The notes beneath the pieces were generated by a model, which saw only the letters and a list, made by a program, of their open reading frames with translations, ran no database searches and was not told where the DNA came from. 20,441 nt of DNA from a virus. Made by a program: the position numbers and the translations under genes. Every line of letters begins with the position of its first letter. Positions within the stretch are counted from its first letter, which is position 1. The stretch is taken from positions 1-20,441 of IMG/VR virus record IMGVR_UViG_3300010155_000136; one strand, 5' to 3'. Positions 18,801-20,441 of the stretch are shown here, piece by piece.

Positions 18801-20441
18801 GGGCTATAATTTAAATTGGATTGCTTATACTGAAGCTTTGTTCCCCTCTGCACGTAACGAATTCATGTCTTACTCTACTGAGAGAATAGACTATGATAAT
18901 AAATTTTGGAGAGACAGCTTAGATAACAGGGTCACACTGGGCTCGGCCGAGCCTAACTCATTTAATATAACCATTATGTTATCGCAAAGTAGTTGGCCAC
19001 TAGACGCACAAGAAGATTTCGAAACACGCACTGGTCCGGTCACGGGAAGCGCCCCTAGTGAGTTTGCGTTTTCTGTTCAAGGCAAAGCAGGAGAATTACA
19101 GAACAACTACTTTTCTTTCTTCACCGGAACCCTGTCGTCCTCCGGCACACCCGGCGAAGGGATTGACTATCGGGCCCCCCGCATGCTGCGCATGGGCGGA
19201 CTGTATTCTCGGAAACATATGCTGTCGACCCGCCGCTCGCCGCGATCACCGCAGGGTCCGGCTGCCATTGAAACTTACGGACCGGGTACTTTTACAGAAA
19301 GACTGGAATTATATTCGGGCGAAGCCAAGTGGGAAACAAACACACAAGCTGGGATTTTAATTAAAAGTGATGATACGACTGTTTTTGAAAGCCATCCTTC
19401 TGAGCCATGGTTTAATGAATACGACGATTTTAGACATGATCTTAAATTATTGGCAAAAGGCTATTCGATTGTGCCCGAATTCCGAATTAGTGAACATGTG
19501 GAAGATTATCTTAGATATGGAGTAAACGCATGCCGAGATAAAATTGACACCTTTACTATTCCTGGCACAATTTATACTAGCGCAACAGCTTCATTTTACA
19601 AAGATTTTTCTAATTCCGAATTTATGCAGGATTTCCTTAAAGTGAAGAGTGATTCGCTTCTCACAGCCAAAGAGATTCGTTTAATATGCAGCGCCGCCAT
19701 TCGTTTTAACCCTTATAAAGGCTTCTACCCAGCCCAGCGTACATTAGATCTAGTCTCTCAGTTTTCTCGTTCGTATGCAGAAAACTTAATTGGGAACGCT
19801 TTGTCTACTGCGGGCCTAGACACAACCACGGCCAACTATGGCTTTCCTAAATTAGTACAACCACAGCAAGCCGCCGGCGCTTTGAGACCTTTATTCCAAA
19901 CCTTGTTTGCTCCTGGAATTCTATATAACTCTATTAAATCAGGGCTAGCGGTCGATTATCCTATTGTTGTGGATGAGACCAAAGTTGATAGAACATCGAA
20001 TTATTATGGCGTGGCCAAAGGCCCCAATACAGATAATTGGGGCCTTACATCGGCTGGTAGTGGCAGTAGTGGGATTACGGGTTATGAGGGCGGAGAATTT
20101 TGGGATATGAGAATTCCGTTTGAAGCCATAGTGGAACCTGAGCAATATTTCAACGGGCTTAGCTTTTTAGATGTTGAACCGCATCCTTCCATGAGTTTAT
20201 TTGTAAGTAGCGCATGGGGCGCCACCTCCGGCGATCCGATTTATGGTATGATGGCTAATAACTTTTTTGGTGAAGTTGCCTCCTTCTTCTTAAAAGACCA
20301 ATCATTCACCCGCTTAGAGTCGAACACGATAACCGATGATATTAGATTCGCCAGTGGATCCATCTACGGCGCCCGCGCTAAATTACGTCATTCTATTTCT
20401 GGGTCTCGTTCTTATGAATATGAGTCTGGTTCCGATGGAGA
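12871..20441 (+). CDS. Giant LamG-containing baseplate/fibre protein, gp7/tail protein I-like motif, incomplete at the window end
   Basis: Translating every line in frame from ATG 12871 gives no stop up to the window edge, so at least 2523 residues are encoded and the C-terminus is missing. Visible parts: a helical N-terminal region (1-180) with YLYYKSAIERIIDFYPYD; a LamG/concanavalin-like domain (about 200-415) with VTIEFWTKTGS, DDWKHYALVMYN, KLYVDGRI and GSVDEFRYW; a helical block with YKAKGTQKAVRNILRCF (613-629), resembling the KGT-xxAxR motif of P2 gpI/T4 gp7-type wedge proteins; a second concanavalin-like domain (about 704-910) ending VRIGGIRYWGKYLDD; a helical block (about 1050-1145) with EMLQFFAGVVDFNN and SHVLERNKYKSQFP; a Gly/Ser-rich beta region (about 1570-1860); and a late block (about 2150-2300) with VPEFRISEHVEDY and FNPYKGFYPAQRTLDLV. 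T4 gp7 is about 1030 aa, so this is far larger. Most likely a wedge protein enlarged with carbohydrate-binding domains. An adhesin/fibre role is the alternative. Confidence 0.72.
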   Translation, partial: MSIKKLFGADTSRNYLGDITEQEAFENAESVRNVNALKLKQDTFVPQIDYTDPKNFAKYGSAYLYYKSAIERIIDFYPYDGSDAEINQFYNNSLDIEKYIFNNLYPRTNGHIIMSSDEWGTLSGSLQSGYGLPSSLEYIDLKGGPHTIYDGNKTTPQLFRDPYSSKLQFSNLYETDLYVSASLPAGYGSGSRESNLKADFDKGVTIEFWTKTGSIDLSLTNKQVLVDVWNNELSSSAYAGAAGTNPNPHYGRITVMFNGLSAGSPFRLTAQSGATGIFEQSIGTDITVDTFDDWKHYALVMYNTGSDFITKLYVDGRINDINTATSTTVNEINSKNMTGRLGALLTAPSGAGGNSQEVENMIGAGKLSGSVDEFRYWKVMRTGKQIGKDWFTQVRGGTNTDIANTTLGVYYKFNEGISGDSTTDSSVLDYSGRLSNGTWTGYESAARSTGSAIIEASASTQEYRDPIIYSTNSEVSTLKENLLASGSYHDANNNAAFKDLIPSWVLEDDELSETNNINIVTHIMGAYFDKIHAYISALPTFKNTLYTSGAYTPLPFAEHLPQSLGLYSPELFIDADVMEKFLNRDDTTLFQGDLTETKNLIYLNLYNNIANIYKAKGTQKAVRNILRCFHAGEELVKLNAYSDNNIYTLSNNLQQTTVNKNYLNLNNANNLQSVVYQAQDPSNGESRGYISGSEDAATNENPYGLTLEADVQFPSYVLGPDDPVDRQPLTISLFGMYSASVDDESDPTFFASDKTNFQIFAVRSERESADVYFKLTSSLAPFPLPELTSSVFFNVYDNQQWNFSVRIKPKNFPLADMVSGSSPASYDVIFKGINTELGYVKESFYLTSSIVVSEASSLLKGAKRVFGGAHRTNMTGTLLAPSDVRIGGIRYWGKYLDDISLEQHLFDVNNIGISSSYQHISPLDSNNVGYDILNSNMLFLDWNFGNVTSSDSSGNFYVTDYSSGSTLIRNNYGWVGDIAGYQYSGYGYGFSGSATNVVDKTPINTFKFIDPEMVVASDMIQILSDDDVVFGSDLANSPNSIPSYRYVLEKSQYAAISQEMLQFFAGVVDFNNIVGEPVNRYRDRYKTMEKLRETFFRRVTDVQQVEKFITYYKWFDDALAEIIGQLLPASADFNPDIFNTVESHVLERNKYKSQFPTIEFEEPDLNAALEGVFASSYPYVEGSTPLPSSPRSTEIKRWYWDHRALRQADEITSRNSTVDEQRNIVRDVVYNNPHLSQSISFISGSGGIAESTARSFAVNRLAKTFLLKAYSPFSTGALSLKGGTNFTNNKNINFTYNALYPAGPVNTENNVYVPENILVGFTDEMEGYHETTDLNDVNAKYKRYLPVNHGRNWQNGYGYANVKSSYVFPFNIISPAVSSGFNKQVIDRVTGNIQITNLHHDGYGTFIEVPMQGPFTNYAVGGHQSRHIKLNTGSDDYTNRPEAWKILLGQCAGTTSTSGAIGMAGADYPWPEANEESVRPYPLTGAQKAVYYRDFIAKSPLNIKNLKIVTGSTPLGNYTSNYEILHSVGAFANPRNFIENQPTLPTELTRSTQGRSMLSLHRTDEEHFQFVSDYSVSYLTSAAGKSIITGRFAAPGGMEVMSRGYLDIRGSEFSVYNSLLNRNLSVIKPSQGPSGTFSEATGAGGPGIRVSDIHHKDFGMRAHLARHSAQFGRDSLNVTASDNLPGKVYDQLPAAYKINRNTKNRLTQIENYGTVTTGALYDNWFVQYQIPRSDRQYSWFTTSLADPNSDRYLSFAPVHGALAGYYSSSAGIVSYFDFVSASSVSSSTLPTLFQPTTRVAVFTLDPLSASTNNILGFPTASSPNSYFNSVFIEGTDAAVSVAITGSAANFFNLLMTSRGTTYGWNWKKTHLQSNPVTMGERRANEITVADENDVLSRYRLHPLSLRGRPALINFDAPTSPLSARDRNSSRPNTVTIKATNNNELIYFGSVDLADYVLPTIDITTTPFYQLIGASRTQGYNLNWIAYTEALFPSARNEFMSYSTERIDYDNKFWRDSLDNRVTLGSAEPNSFNITIMLSQSSWPLDAQEDFETRTGPVTGSAPSEFAFSVQGKAGELQNNYFSFFTGTLSSSGTPGEGIDYRAPRMLRMGGLYSRKHMLSTRRSPRSPQGPAAIETYGPGTFTERLELYSGEAKWETNTQAGILIKSDDTTVFESHPSEPWFNEYDDFRHDLKLLAKGYSIVPEFRISEHVEDYLRYGVNACRDKIDTFTIPGTIYTSATASFYKDFSNSEFMQDFLKVKSDSLLTAKEIRLICSAAIRFNPYKGFYPAQRTLDLVSQFSRSYAENLIGNALSTAGLDTTTANYGFPKLVQPQQAAGALRPLFQTLFAPGILYNSIKSGLAVDYPIVVDETKVDRTSNYYGVAKGPNTDNWGLTSAGSGSSGITGYEGGEFWDMRIPFEAIVEPEQYFNGLSFLDVEPHPSMSLFVSSAWGATSGDPIYGMMANNFFGEVASFFLKDQSFTRLESNTITDDIRFASGSIYGARAKLRHSISGSRSYEYESGSDG
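19141..19260 (+). other. GC-rich patch inside the last giant gene
   Basis: By hand count 80 of these 120 bases are G or C (about 67%), against 23 of 60 (38%) in the line 19321-19380. The reading frame continues through it and encodes a basic, Arg-rich segment (residues about 2101-2135; YRAPRMLRMGG, SRKHMLSTRRSPRSPQGP). There is no inverted or direct repeat at the edges that I can see. Confidence 0.7.

Noticed and set aside
19058-19360. 100-codon open frame on the + strand inside the last giant gene
   Set aside because: It overlaps an uninterrupted long frame, lacks a good ribosome binding site, and its length is explained by the GC-rich patch, where stop codons are rare.
74-20441. Extracellular contractile injection system or tailocin instead of a phage
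   Set aside because: gp25- and gp6-like genes occur in those too, but no AAA+ ATPase or effector-like gene is visible and the gp6-like C-terminus is of the phage T4 type. Capsid genes lie outside the window, so this is not excluded, only less likely.
1-20441. CRISPR array, tRNA, insertion sequence, integrase or attachment site
   Set aside because: No regularly spaced repeats, cloverleaf, transposase motif or flanking repeats were seen. The DNA is almost continuously coding.

Overview
The window looks like part of the late structural region of a large contractile-tailed phage (myovirus type), or a closely related contractile particle. The sequence is AT-leaning and essentially all coding. Every gene lies on the + strand, with gaps of 11-38 bases or outright overlaps, as expected for one late transcription unit. 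No tRNA, CRISPR array, integrase, transposase or convincing terminator is visible. No stretch over 300 bases lacks a gene. The host cannot be read from the sequence. From memory, the style of the giant structural proteins recalls uncultured aquatic phages, but that is an impression and not a search result.

Layout: (1) The first 62 bases are the acidic C-terminal end of an upstream gene. (2) 74-1399 encodes a 441-aa protein with a beta-rich N-terminal half and a lysozyme/transglycosylase-like C-terminal half, read as a tail-tip hub enzyme. (3) 1427-2440 encodes a 337-aa protein with a glycine-spaced beta-type segment that may be a spike component. (4) 2455-8943 encodes an unrecognised acidic 2162-aa protein with an amphipathic or hydrophobic central segment. 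(5) 8982-9350 encodes a T4 gp25-like baseplate wedge protein. (6) 9367-11163 encodes a T4 gp6-like (baseplate J-type) wedge protein. (7) 11163-12881 encodes a 572-aa beta-rich virion protein. (8) 12871 to the window end is one uninterrupted reading frame of at least 2523 codons. It has LamG/concanavalin-like domains flanking a short motif resembling P2 gpI/T4 gp7-type wedge proteins, and it runs off the window.

How they fit together: gp25, gp6/J and a gp7/I-type protein form the baseplate wedge of contractile tails and are normally encoded in that order. Here the order is kept, with one extra gene between J and the candidate I. The hub enzyme and spike candidate sit upstream, as central hub genes often do. 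The two giant proteins probably enlarge the baseplate: one is encoded between hub and wedge genes, the other at the wedge/fibre position. I see no separate non-structural system hidden in the window. What is unusual is the size and architecture of the two giant proteins, an apparent split of the spike function, a strong GGC-GCC codon-pair bias, and a sharp GC-rich patch inside the last gene.
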